Positions 53,401 to 64,000 of a stretch of DNA of 64,000 bases are shown here, in pieces. Numbering within the stretch: the first letter of the stretch is position 1; each line of letters begins with the position of its first letter. The notes beneath the pieces were generated by a model. The model was not told where the DNA came from, did not search any database, and saw only the letters and a program-made list of their open reading frames with translations. The position numbers and the translations under genes are program-made. Location of the stretch: the NCBI GenBank assembly GCA_037962975.1, contig CM075673.1, positions 166,366,667-166,430,666 on the forward strand. Direction: 5' to 3'. The DNA is from Clitoria ternatea (lineage: Eukaryota > Streptophyta > Magnoliopsida > Fabales > Fabaceae).

Positions 53401-54302
53401 CCTTTGCAAACTGTATTTGTAAAAACTTGCTAATGGAAGTATTCTAAACTGAAGTAATATGCCATAGTTTAATTTTGGATTACTAATGGTCGTGCCAATT
53501 AGAGCAATGCTATTATGCTAGTTCATTTTACAGTCTCCAAATTGATGCATTTATTTCAACCTTGATCCTTCCAGGCATGGGTCACACTTGGTAGAGCGCA
53601 ACTGAATTTTGGTGAACCGGATAATGCTATTGAAAGTTTTGATCAAGCCTTAGCTCTCAAGGTTAGTCTTAATGATGCTTTTGTGGTATTCTCTATCCAG
53701 CATTGAGCTTGTATTTATATTTACGAAATCAAGAACCAGACTGATTATAAATTATAATTGCTATTCCAATATAATTGGATAAATAAAGTTATAAATAATT
53801 TTACAAATCAAACATACAGGCAAACATGACTGTCACTTCATTTTGTTGTTTTTTATTTTTCAAAGTTTGTATAAGAAACACAATAAATTATTTATTTTTT
53901 TACATTCATTGTTTCCTATTTATTGGAATATGAAACAAAATGAAAATAAGGTGACATTATTTATTCAATAAAAAATGAAAACAGGAAACATTTTAATGAA
54001 AACATCCGCCACATTTTCGTTTTGAGCCTGTGGCTTTTCCTGGAAAGCTAGATTCTTGTAACGTGTATTCATTCATGTTTTCTTCTGAAGCTTAGACGGA
54101 ACCACCAAGGATGTTTATTTTCATTCATTTCAAGTTGGATGCTAACAAATTATACTATTTTGTGCAGCCTGATTATGAGGAAGCTAAAGATGATAAGAAA
54201 ACTGCTTTACACCTTGTGAAGAAGAGAAAGCAACTTCACTCATCAGGTCTGAGTGCCACTCAAAATCGTTATGTGGTGGGTGATAAAGATGAGAGCTTGT
54301 AA
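50500..54302 (+). CDS. Tetratricopeptide-repeat protein, TTC33-like (five exons)
   Basis: Exons 50500-50700, 52198-52336, 52681-52712, 53575-53661 and 54168-54302, all with GT..AG ends and in phase; product about 197 aa. Start is the ATG in CGAAATGAAAGTAACATGG; an upstream in-frame TTG is not a start. The N-terminus is basic then polar (KKKNKKR; EEPTQLANEFQSQGEKLAL). Residues about 60-160 form TPR helices: DGKYREALGKWEAALALAP, SALHEQKAQVLLEMGDAWNA, EPSWAEAWVTLGRAQLNFGE, AIESFDQALALKPDYEEAKD. The C-terminus is LHSSGLSATQNRYVVGDKDESL. Order and length agree with the TTC33 family, small TPR proteins thought to act as protein-binding adaptors; exact role unknown. Intron 1 is 1.5 kb. No lesion. 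Confidence 0.88.
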
Positions 54303-57012
54303 GTTACACAAGGGAAAAGTTAACCAAATTTATATAAATTTCTGTGGAGATAGGAAATTTCATGTTGTATACTCTTCACAGCTCTATGCTAAAAAAATGT
54401 TCATTAGGATGTACAGGGTGACATGATAGTTATGTTAATGTGATATAGTGTAATAATGATAGGTTTTTTCAGTTCATTTAGGGTCTGATTGGCAAAACAA
54501 ACTTATAGCTTATGCTCTATGGTTTATGGTTTTTAACTTATGGTTTATGACTTTTTGAGTAGTTTATAGCTTTTTAAAGAACTTATTGAAATAAAATTGT
54601 TTGATAAAACTAGCTCAAATTGTATTAAATGACGGTCATATAATATTTTAATTATGTGAGAGATAAAATTTGTTAGAAAAAAGAGAGTAAAAATGATAAT
54701 TAAACAATTAATGAGAGAGTTTATAACTTTTAAAAAGTCATAAGCTCTCTTAAGTAACTTTTCACAAAGCCAATTCCTCATTTTTTTTATTCACCAAACA
54801 GTAATTTTGAAAAAGTTATAAGCTTCTCAGAAAGCTATAAACTCAATACGTCAAATGGACAGTTAATTAATTGTATGCGAATGAATGTGCAAAGCTTGTC
54901 ATTCTATCTGTACTATAAATGTATACAATCAATTAATTAAAAGGACACAATAAATGTATTTTCTAATTACTATCTATATGGAAGAATTATCTAGGTCGGT
55001 TTGCTGGTAGGAAATGTGACGCAAATTGACTTATTTAAAAGAAACACCCAAAGTGAGCGTTACTCGGTTAATGATTTTTAAACTTTATCTTCGCTCATTG
55101 ATTTCTTTGAGTTTATTTTTGTTATCATGCTTTTAAATAAAATTTTTATTGTTTAATTTTGATTTACTTATGTATTTAATACCTAAAAAGTTTTCATGTT
55201 TTGTGAATGGTCTTTGAAATTTTTTTGGTCTTTATAAAATTCTAAGCATTTGTTACAAGTCTTTGCCATTAATAATCTTTGTTAATTGATGATGTGGTAA
55301 GTGAAAATAGCACATCATGTGTAACAAATGTCATTGACGCTACTTGATTATTTAAGGCGTAGTATTATAATCTCATTAGACTTGCCTTGAATAATTAAGA
55401 GTGCTACATTCGGAATCATAGGGAGTATATCTAGAAGTATTCTCTTAAATATACTAGAATTTTGGGCAAATGGTAAAGCAAGTAACCTTGCACCTCCTTG
55501 GCCATGTTTGAATATCTTCAAGAACAAGAAGAGTCTTTTTGTTTTAAATTTTTAAGTTTACATGTCAACCAATCAAATTGTAACATGTGTTGGTCAAAAC
55601 TTGTAAGGTGCCATGTTAAATGCCACGTAAACAATTCCGTACCGTTTGTAAACATTCTAAACCAAATCCAAACCTCAAATAAACATAAGAGAGCAAATAT
55701 ACATTTTAGTCATTTATTTTCTAACAATTTTAAAAATAATTTTATATTAGACATACCAAAATCAAGACCAACTAAACAAACTAATGTATTATAACTGATC
55801 ATATTTACACTTAACATATTTAAATTTAAAGACTAAAAATAAAATAGAAATCTTTTAACATAAGTTGGACATAGAAAAAAAAAATTAAATAGACTAAAAC
55901 AAAACACCTATTTTAGAGGGATAAAAACATTTTCAAGTCCTTCAATAAAAACATCTTATATATGATTGGTGTTTTAATCTCTTTTATTTTTAATAGAAAA
56001 AAATGGTGTTTTAGTCTAAATGAATATAACTAAACTTGATTCGTTTTCTTCTAATTTAATTTTTTTAAAAAAAACATTGATACTATCACATTAACAATAT
56101 ATGATTCATACATTATCACGTGTCACATCATATATCACCTTGAAATGATTGTTAACATAATAAGATTGATTACATTTCATATCAACACTAGATAATGATA
56201 CATTTCATACCAAACTCAAATTTTAAATATTGTTGCAAACATATACTATCCCCAATCACTACTTTAACTTGCATCTTTAAAAACTAAATACGTTAGTAGA
56301 ATGCATATGCTTGAGCTAGTTTAATGTTGAATACAAAGTTTCACGTGGATACAGAGAAAAGGAATCAGTCCGAGACCAATATAGCCACACAATTCAATTC
56401 AATACCGTTCATATGGTAAACTTCACCATTTTGACTTAAAAATCTCTACTCATGAATTCCATTGTGGATTTCCAATGTGCTTATTTACGTACAAAAATCT
56501 CCCGAAACAGTTCTGTATAAGTTTTCCTTACTAAAAACTTTCACTATAAATCGACTTTACAATTCTGTTGCTTGTTACCGCAGTGTCATACGCTGGAACG
56601 AGCATTTACCATTGATACAAATTGTTCAATCAATGCCCAAACTGGAATAAGGTTCAATTCCACCCTGACATAGATAAAAGAAAGAAAAAAGAAAAAAATA
56701 TTGCAAAGATAAATCTATTTTTGGCAACACTGTCTCATTCAAACGAAACTAGCAAAAATTCTTGCAAAACTAACTAAAAGGAAAAGGCCATTTAACCATC
56801 AGACATGCAATTATGAGTGTAGTGATGAACTGGAAGAGTAAATTCCCTATCACTACTCAACTTTTTCTGATCACTTTATTTGAAAATATAGATGTATTAA
56901 TGAATATATGAATGCTAACATGCATGTTTAAGAGTACTGAGGTTGGTCTCTTTTTCCTTATCATTTGAACTTTTCCTATAGGTAGAATGAGAAATATCCA
57001 GCTAAACTTATT
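54303..57012. other. Intergenic region between the TPR and PRS genes
   Basis: Both genes point into this region (convergent), so it holds two 3' ends. Apart from the MITE-like segment at 54480-54850 I see only AT-rich sequence. The 98-codon frame at 55498-55794 has no family resemblance or biased codon use and is not called. Confidence 0.5.
54480..54850. mobile_element. Possible MITE (hairpin-like AT-rich element)
   Basis: Left part GGTCTGATTGGCAAAACAAA with CTTATAGCTTATG, right part TCACCAAACAGT with AGTTATAAGCTTCTC and AAAGCTATAAACTC, roughly inverted to each other over the interval. Many plant hAT-type MITEs look like this, but terminal repeats are imperfect and no clean target duplication was found. 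Confidence 0.3.
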
Positions 57013-60000
57013 TTACAGAAATATGCTACTCACTGAGCAATCATCATGAACACGCCATACAGTCTCGCCCAGAAGGTTTGCCACTGATAGGACAGTTAGT
57101 TGGGGAAAATAGTTCTGTTCTGCCACTGGAATTGTATTAGTTATGATAACTTCTTGAAATAAACCGCTTGACAACCTCTCGATGGCAGGAGGACTGCAAA
57201 GGCAAGAATGGTGCATAGCCATTAAGATACACATGTGAACTACTAACCATCATTTTATAGACCTTTCATTCGTACATCAATGACATGGAATAAAAAGATA
57301 ATACCTGAAAACTGCATGCGTAGTACAAGCATAGACTTCTCTAGCCCCTTCTTGATGCAATAGAGCTGCACCTTTGGCAATAGTCCCTATAAGACAAATT
57401 CAACTGTTATTGACAGGACAACTAAAGGGCTTAGCTAGTCATACCAAGCTGAAGTAAGATAAACGATTGACAGAGTCAATCAACACTCTTAAAAGTGTAA
57501 ATTATCCCTTGTGACACAAGTTTTAGCCAACAGTAGCTATGACAAAATAAAAATAGACTGGTATCATATTACTGCCAAGAAATTAATACATCTATTTCCA
57601 GTGATGTCCTTAAACCAAGACAACTCAAAAGTTTAAATTTAGTCATATTTAATTGTTAAAATCAAGCATTCAGTAATTGGCAGAGGATGAGGACCTATCT
57701 GACTTAAACTTGTAAGTAAAAACAAGGCTCAAAATTTATATCCCCTTTCATTACAAGAAAATTTTATAAAGTAAGGACTCAAAAATAGCTGCAAATCTAG
57801 CAGGCTAGACAGATAAATAGGAAACATGTTTATGTACAGCATATTTATAGCTCATAAAAGATTCAAAATCAAAAGAAAAAGACCCACATCTTTACTACTC
57901 AAAATTACATCATTGCTGAAGCTAAAATAAAGATTATTGTTAAGATATATCGACACAGTTTTTCTACACCACGGATTGTCATTTGAGGTATAATTTCACA
58001 GGAACTTACTCTACACTATTTACCAAGAAAGAAAGAAAGAAAAGAAAACCAATCCATTTTGCAGGAAAGAAAGAACACAATTTGGGAGGAGGGGGGGAGA
58101 ACGCAATTGCACAAATTTTGAGGCACTAATCTAAGTTATTATAGGGCCACACAGACAAAATCAATAAGGCAGTAAAACATCATGAGTTTTACACATAACA
58201 CACCAGCAGTATCAATCATGTCATCTACCATAACTGCTACCTTTCCCTTTACATCACCTATCAAATTCATCACCTGCAAGATGAGATAAACCTAATCAGG
58301 AAGAGCAAAAAAAGTTCTTCAATTTAGAACTATAAATTATACTTCATTATTATCTACTATCAATTTAAGTTAGCATTTTAAGCTTTTTCATCAATAAAAC
58401 TAGAATAAAGGTAGTCCATTCACCTACCCATATGCTCACGAATAGACTCCCCACCGTGTTTTTTTTCTTCTTATAAACCATGGTGATGTTTTACAGTGGT
58501 GGAGGATTTCAAAAGAAAGAGAAAAATAAAATCCTTTCATGAGTGTCACAAGGAAGAGAGAATAAGAATTGAGATTTTTATTTTTATTTTTATTTTTTAA
58601 AAACTGAGTTGACTTAAATATCCTTTAAGTGAGGGTGTTTTATTCTAAAGAAATGTAGGTTTTTTGGTCCTTAAATCTTGGTGTAAAATGCTAAAATGGC
58701 TTGAAGTATATTAGCGAATTCCTATATATGTGTGTGTGTGTGTGTGTGTTAACATGGTAAAAACATTTATCTAAGCGTTACACAATAAAAAGTTGTTAGG
58801 TACCCATAACAAATACTTGGTTAGTTACATTAGTTGGTTAGGTTAGTAGGCTGCAATAATTTGAATGAGCCATGTTGCCTATAATTATGAGGGGAGGTTG
58901 ATAGAGAGATCTATTTTGTCATTTGTGGACCTTTGAGCACTGGGAGGTCAAAGCTTTGCAGTGATCAGTGGGAGTTTTACCCAAAAAATGGGAATTTTTC
59001 CTTACTCTTTCTATAAAGATACCAGTTTGCTATCAACTGGTGACTGGTATCAGAGAAAAAAAAAATCTAACATTTATGTATATTTCTTGCTAAGTTGCTA
59101 CCAAGAGTCTTATGTTGAGTCATCAAATCTGAACTATTTTAGTTAAGACACCAAAACTCAAGCGTAAGAAGAGCATATGATCATACCTCGGCAACATTAT
59201 GCCCCTGACGCCTTTTATCAACAATAGCTAAAGGAGCATCAGATAATTTTTTGGCAAAAGCACGTGCTCTAGCAACACCACCAACATCTGGCGAGACAAC
59301 TACCAGATCATCTGAACATATAGTCTTGCTAGCAAGGTAATCAAGTATAACAGGCTGGCAATGGCACAAAAGAACATATTATCAATCAGTGAACCAAATT
59401 ACATTGACAGTTTCAAGACCTTCTGGTTAATCTATAATAAGTATTTTAAGAAAAAACAAAACATATCATTAGCAAATCTCAACAATGTCTATGAAAAATA
59501 ACAGTACCAATTGGAATACCATATTATATATATTTTCCTACAAGTACAGTCTTAGATTATCCTCTAAAAAATTAATTTGTGAGATTATTAACAATTCCAT
59601 CTTCTCAAGAAGCACCCATGAGTAGACTTCAATTATCATCTAGCAGTTAAAATATTTTATGCTCTTGGACAAACTGAATGGCAGAAAAAGCCAGGTGCTT
59701 CTCATTATCATCATTATTAATCACAATCATTGATAGAAACAGAGAGAAAGCATAAAGAAGACTATAGCAGAGTAATTCTGAATGATGAAATATTGCATTA
59801 CTTGAGTGATGAGATTACAGGATTATATACATAGCTGTTATGCCTAGCTGGCATAACAGAATTCTGTTAGAGACTAACAGAGTGAGTGCCAAGTGGCACA
59901 GCATTCTAACATACTAACAGCTTTACTAACTGAATGAAAACCTATCTCTAACATTCCCCTGTGTAAGCCCAGGTGCAGGGAACAATGAGTTAAAGCTTCA

Positions 60001-63000
60001 AAATTCACATAATCTTCTGACATTCCCAGTGCAAGGTTAGGATAGGGTGACAACTTTTACTTTGTCCCTGAAAAGCTGAAACCACTGTTTATACAAAGGT
60101 TTTGTAAGTGTCTGCAAGTTGATCTTCAGATGGGATGTGATTTATCAGAAGAGATTTGCTGAGGACTCTTTCTCTGACAGAGAATAGATCAAGCTCCATG
60201 TGCTTTGTGCAAGCATGGAGGACAGGGTTGTGGCTTATGGCCACTGCACTTTGATTGTCACAGTAAATTCTAGGCGTAGTAGTAGGGACCTTCATTCCTG
60301 TAGCAAGGACTTAATCCATATAATTTCCTGACCTGTGAGAGCAATGCTCCTGTACTCAGCTTCAGCACTTGACTTAAGTTCCTGCTTCTTGGACCACCAT
60401 GAGACTAGGTTGGGACCAAGAAAAATGCTAGAACCAGAAGTAGATCTCCTGTCATCAGTATCGGATGCCCAGTCAGCATCACAGAAGGCCTCAACTAACA
60501 GGGGTAGAGAGGAAGTAGGTTGGAGTAGCAGGCCATGATTTACCGTTCCCTTTAGATACCTTAGTATCCTGTTGACCACCTGTCAGTGGGTAGAAAGAGG
60601 GTTGGTGAGAAACTGGCACACTTTATTGACAGTGAAGCCAATTTCTGGCCTAGTAACAGTGACATATTGGAGGGCCCCAATAATAGACCTGTACAGGTGG
60701 GGGTCAAGGCAGGGTTCTCCTTCCTCCTTGGATAGTTTGCAGGAGCTGGACATGGGAGTACTGACGCTGTTGGCTTCTGCCATATTTCATTTTAGGAATA
60801 GGTCCCTAATGTATTTGGTTTGGGAAAGATGAAGGGGGCGATTAGGAAGTTCTTTGACTTCATTGCCCAGAAAATAGGAAAGAGGGCCAAGGTCCTTTAA
60901 GGCAAATGCAGAATTCAGTTTGGAAATGAGTGACTGAATAAGCGTAGTGGAAGACCCTATAATGATTATGTCATCAACATAGATGAGGGCATAAAGAACT
61001 CCATGACTGTCTTGAAAGGTGAATAGGGAGGGGTCACATGTGCTGCTGTGAAAACCATAGGAGAGGAGAGTGAGTAAGTCTCTCAAACCAACCTGCTTGA
61101 GTCCATACAAAGCTTTGTGCAGCCTGCAAACAAGACACCGAGGCGCGAGCACCAAGGAAGACGAGAATGCCACGGATCGGGATCAAGAAGATAAGCTCAT
61201 GATACCATGACAGAAACAGAAAGAAAGCATAAAGAACACTATATAGAGTAATTCTGAATTATGAAATGTTGCATTACTTGGGTAATGAGATTACAGGATT
61301 ATATACAGAGCTGTTATGCTTGGCTGGCATAACAAAATTCTGTTAGAGACTAACAGAGGGAGTGCCAAGTGGCACGGCAATCTAACATACTAACAGCTTT
61401 ACTAACTGGATGATAACCTATCTCTAACAATCATCATTACAGTTAGCATTTAAGATTAGAAAAAAAAAATTGTCTAATCTAACCTGCCTCAACCACAACA
61501 TTTGACATAATACAATTGTGCGAAAAGGCCTCCAGACCAAAATATTTATAGCACAACAGCAAATACTGGAAGATCATTTCGATCAGATAACAGCTTAAAC
61601 AGGTAGCTCAAATGTCTATCAATAATTTAATATGAGAGCAAAGTAATGCAAAACATTAGAGTCCATTTGTGGCTGAACAGAGAAACATAAATAGAAGGGG
61701 GCTCGGGATGTCTAAACAAAGCTAGGTTTGACTTTCTTTGGGAGGAAAAGTCTGAAATTTAACTGATCATCAAATAAACAGTGTTGAAATTAATTATGGG
61801 GTTTTAGGTAAAGAGGGAGAAGGAGAGATGAAACTGAATGAAATTAATGTATTGATGTGTTCATAAAACTAGAGTATTATCAGTTATTTATAAAAATCTT
61901 AATGACATTGACAACTATTTGGTAATTAGGGAAACACATTTAAATAATAAAAAGAAATACAGTAACCAAACCTAAGAGATAATGAGAAAATAAGAAAATA
62001 ATCTAAGGAATGGTAAGATAACTTTCCATATATTCTAAAAAACAGTAAAATCAGCATGTCACTAGAAGGTTGTAATTCCAATTCAGAATTGAGATTGAGA
62101 AGCATCAATACAATAAATTAGCAAATTATTGAACTGACTATAAATTACCAGTACACAGTATATACCCATAACACATTTTTTAAGTTATAGTGACATGTTT
62201 TTTTATTCTTCCATGCAGTTATATATTAATGACAACCGAATTACACAGTATACCTGTCCATACACATGATCAACTGGAATATCAAAATAGCCCATGGACT
62301 GTCCAGAATGGAGATCACATGCAAGAACACGATTTGCACCTGCTTCTGTAATTAAATTTGCTACAAGCTTGGCAGCAATTGATTCACGCCCTTGAGTCTG
62401 AAACAGTAGTCGAAGACCATGTTTAAAGTAAACTAAACTGAAATTTAATGTTGAATAATTTCAGTTACTCATAATTTCATAAGCTTCAGCTGTCCTGTCG
62501 CATAAAACACTACATAAATACAGGTATAGTTATGGTATTTTAATTTCAATAGAGCCCCAGTAAAATTATCTTTTAAAATATTTATTTTACCATACTTGTG
62601 TCCTATGTTTTTAAAAAATTGACAAATTCAAGCACTTGGATAATTGTATCAGAATTTGTGCAACATAGTAGTAACAAAAGCTCAATTTAAAAACAAGCCT
62701 GAGGGAGAATATGGTTGAATGAGGACAAAATTTCATCAGAAATAACAAGTACATTATCCATACTTGATCAAAGCTGACAAACAGACCTTTCTATCAGCTC
62801 TAGCATAACCAAAATATGGAATGACTGCAGTAATATTTTTGGCAGAAGCTCTCCTGCAGGCATCAATCATAATGAGAAGCTCCATAAGATTCTCATTAGC
62901 AGGAGGACATGTGGGCTGCACAAGAAACACATCACACCCCCTGACACTCTCTTGCAGCTGAACATATATCTCACCATCAGCAAAACGCTTTATCTTAATT

Positions 63001-64000
63001 TTTCCTAGCTCCAGACCCAGGTAGCATGCGATTTCCTACATTAATATATGCAAATCAGACAGTTTAGTAAATCATTAAAGCTCATCTAACAGTGTATAAC
63101 ATAGGACTTCAAAATATTAGTAAACAACAAAAGCATATTCAAAAGTACAATATGCACTCATCACTCACTAAAAACATTTTTCCATTTTATACATAAAAAC
63201 CTAAAAAGAAAAAGAAATGGAAATGGAATTTTTTTTTTCTTTTTAGTTAATATGTTTTCACTTTTCACACAAAAAGTGTTACCTTGTTTTGTTTCTAATT
63301 GCACTCCAAGGGGTTTTTCGGTTTTTGTTTCTAATTCTATTTCTTGTTTTCAGTTTAATTACAAAATTGTAATCTTATTATCAGTTTTCAAGATTTTGTA
63401 GAGAAATACTGAAAACAACTTTCTTTTCTCTTTTCATTTATTCTTGTGAAAATTTTAAAAACAGAAGACAATGGGTTAATTTTATAACTAAAACTGAAAA
63501 CAAAAACCGGGGGAAAATTAGGAAACAGGAAAACAAAAAGCAAACAAAGCAAACAGGTGATAAGCTAACCAAGAACAGTTTAAATTTCTATAGAATAGCA
63601 CAGCCATCATAATTAGAGAGTAACCTAATGACATTCCATTCGATTACAAGGCATAATAAAACATCGAAAGATAACCTAGGATCAAAATTGAAGAGTGAAA
63701 ACGAGTTTGGAACACCTGAGAAAGCGCGGGATTGGCGGTGCCAGAGAAAATTCGAAGGCGAGTGTCGTTTCTGTTAACCAAATCGTGAATGCGCCCATTT
63801 GATGGCGCCACTAAGAAATTCGGAATCTCACTCGCAATTGGCCTCCCATTCTCCAACTTGAGAGCCGCAATTACCTTCTTACTCTTCCTCTGACTTACGA
63901 CGCCGTTTCGGAGCGAGATGCGAGGTGAAAGAGCGAAACAACGAGTAGTGGTGATATGAGAGAAAGAGAAAGACGAAGAAGAAGAAGAAGAAGAAGAGGA
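57013..64000 (-). CDS. PRS: Ribose-phosphate pyrophosphokinase (PRPP synthetase), plastid-targeted; start beyond window
   Basis: Makes PRPP from ribose 5-phosphate and ATP for nucleotide, His and Trp synthesis. Seven exons on the minus strand: 63716-64000 (open at the edge), 62787-63035, 62254-62397, 59187-59354, 58204-58273, 57305-57386 and 57013-57193, all GT..AG and in phase. The start codon is past 64000. Exon 1 is a Ser/Thr/Arg-rich transit peptide (poly-Ser from a GAA run) ending ENGRPIASEIPNF and RIFSGTANPALSQ. Motifs: KIKRFADGEIYVQLQESVRG, PYFGYARADRK (flexible loop), GRESIAAKLVAN, CDLHSGQSMGYFDIPVDHVY, SPDVGGVARARAFAKKL, and the PRPP-binding VMVDDMIDTAGT split between exons 5 and 6. 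Closest to plant class I PRS1/2/5. Ends SVSSIFL. Intron 3 is 2.9 kb and holds a copia element. Confidence 0.93.
58729..58749. repeat. (TG)n microsatellite
   Basis: About ten TG units in PRS intron 4, preceded by TATATA. Confidence 0.85.
59731..59953 (-). repeat. 3' LTR of element F
   Basis: 223 bp, aligns with 61208-61429 with roughly 18 differences by eye (GATTACAGGATTATATACA, GCTGTTATGC common). Confidence 0.85.
60089..61173 (-). pseudogene. Copia pol relic (RT end and RNase H)
   Basis: Minus-strand frames in order: RT with LHKALYGLKQ, YVDDIIIIG (catalytic YVDD) and LKDLGPLSYFLGNEV; a stop at 60787; then SVSTPMSSSCKL and YRSIIGALQYVTVTRPEIGF; a TGA for Trp at 60583; RNase H with RILRYLKGT, FCDADWASDTDDRRSTSG and SSAEAEYRSIA; then a frameshift at about 60292; last part IYCDNQSAVAISHNPV and HIPSEDQLAD. 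Two stops and one frameshift at least. The leader is fused directly to RT, which marks the internal deletion. Confidence 0.85.
61195..61207 (-). other. Primer binding site of element F
   Basis: TGGTATCATGAGC on the minus strand, directly after the 5' LTR, an initiator tRNA-Met-like site usual in copia elements. Confidence 0.75.
61208..61429 (-). repeat. 5' LTR of element F
   Basis: 222 bp; see 59731-59953. Confidence 0.85.
63975..63997. repeat. (GAA)n run within PRS exon 1
   Basis: Seven to eight GAA units, coding poly-Ser on the minus strand in the transit peptide. Confidence 0.8.

Larger units (their letters stand above)
59731..61429 (-). mobile_element. Element F: internally deleted Ty1/copia element in PRS intron 3
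   Basis: 1699 bp flanked by ATCAT (59726-59730 and 61430-61434). LTRs 59731-59953 and 61208-61429 (about 222 bp, TGTTAGAGAT start on the minus strand). PBS TGGTATCATGAGC beside the 5' LTR at 61195-61207; PPT-like ACACAGGGGAA before the 3' LTR. The interior keeps only the second part of RT and RNase H: gag, protease, integrase and early RT have been deleted. Same orientation as the host gene, well away from the splice sites. Confidence 0.88.

Noticed and set aside
55498..55794. 98-codon ORF between the TPR and PRS genes
   Set aside because: AT-driven open frame without domain, splice context or promoter.
60335..60832. Plus-strand ORFs opposite the copia RT and RNase H
   Set aside because: Antisense shadows of the pol relic.

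Overview
The window is nuclear DNA of a flowering plant, probably a legume. It has AT-rich spacers, spliced genes with plant-type TATA boxes and splice sites, dense LTR retrotransposons, and a CACTA transposon end (CACTATTAGAAAA at 17780) of the type I know from soybean Tgm elements. Species cannot be fixed from sequence alone.

Layout. (1) 1-15168: two Tat-type Ty3/gypsy retrotransposons in the same (minus) orientation. Element A is cut by the left window edge (gag plus 5' LTR, 1-1939). Element B is whole (2562-15168, TSD GTTTT). Its gag-pol is one reading frame with two stop codons. Between pol and the 3' LTR it carries two tandem-repeat arrays and a separate antisense gene with its own TATA box and intron, coding for a gypsy-type-transposon-domain / coiled-coil protein. 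(2) 15425-23940 and 41465-49490: a segmental duplication of about 8 kb. Each copy carries one intact 1111-aa receptor-like protein gene (extracellular LRRs, one membrane span, short tail; Ve/Cf type), with a matching promoter and a probable 3'-UTR intron. (3) 23941-40922: a nested retrotransposon stack between the two copies. Old gypsy element D was hit by a young Tekay/Del-type chromovirus C (24957-35721, 3.1-kb LTRs, TSD CTCAG) and by a solo LTR E (37578-40367, TSD ATGAT). (4) 49732-49883: a tRNA-derived SINE. (5) 50500-54302: a five-exon TPR protein gene resembling TTC33. (6) 57013-64000: a seven-exon ribose-phosphate pyrophosphokinase gene on the minus strand with a plastid-type transit peptide. 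Its start codon lies beyond the right edge, and intron 3 holds an internally deleted Ty1/copia element (59731-61429).

The host genes are two paralogous immune-type receptors and two housekeeping genes, with no sign that they work in one pathway. About half the window is retrotransposon. The most unusual object is the antisense spliced gene inside element B. The D LTR micro-inversion, the patchwork divergence of the receptor pair and the tandem arrays in the 3' regions of B and D are also worth a second look.
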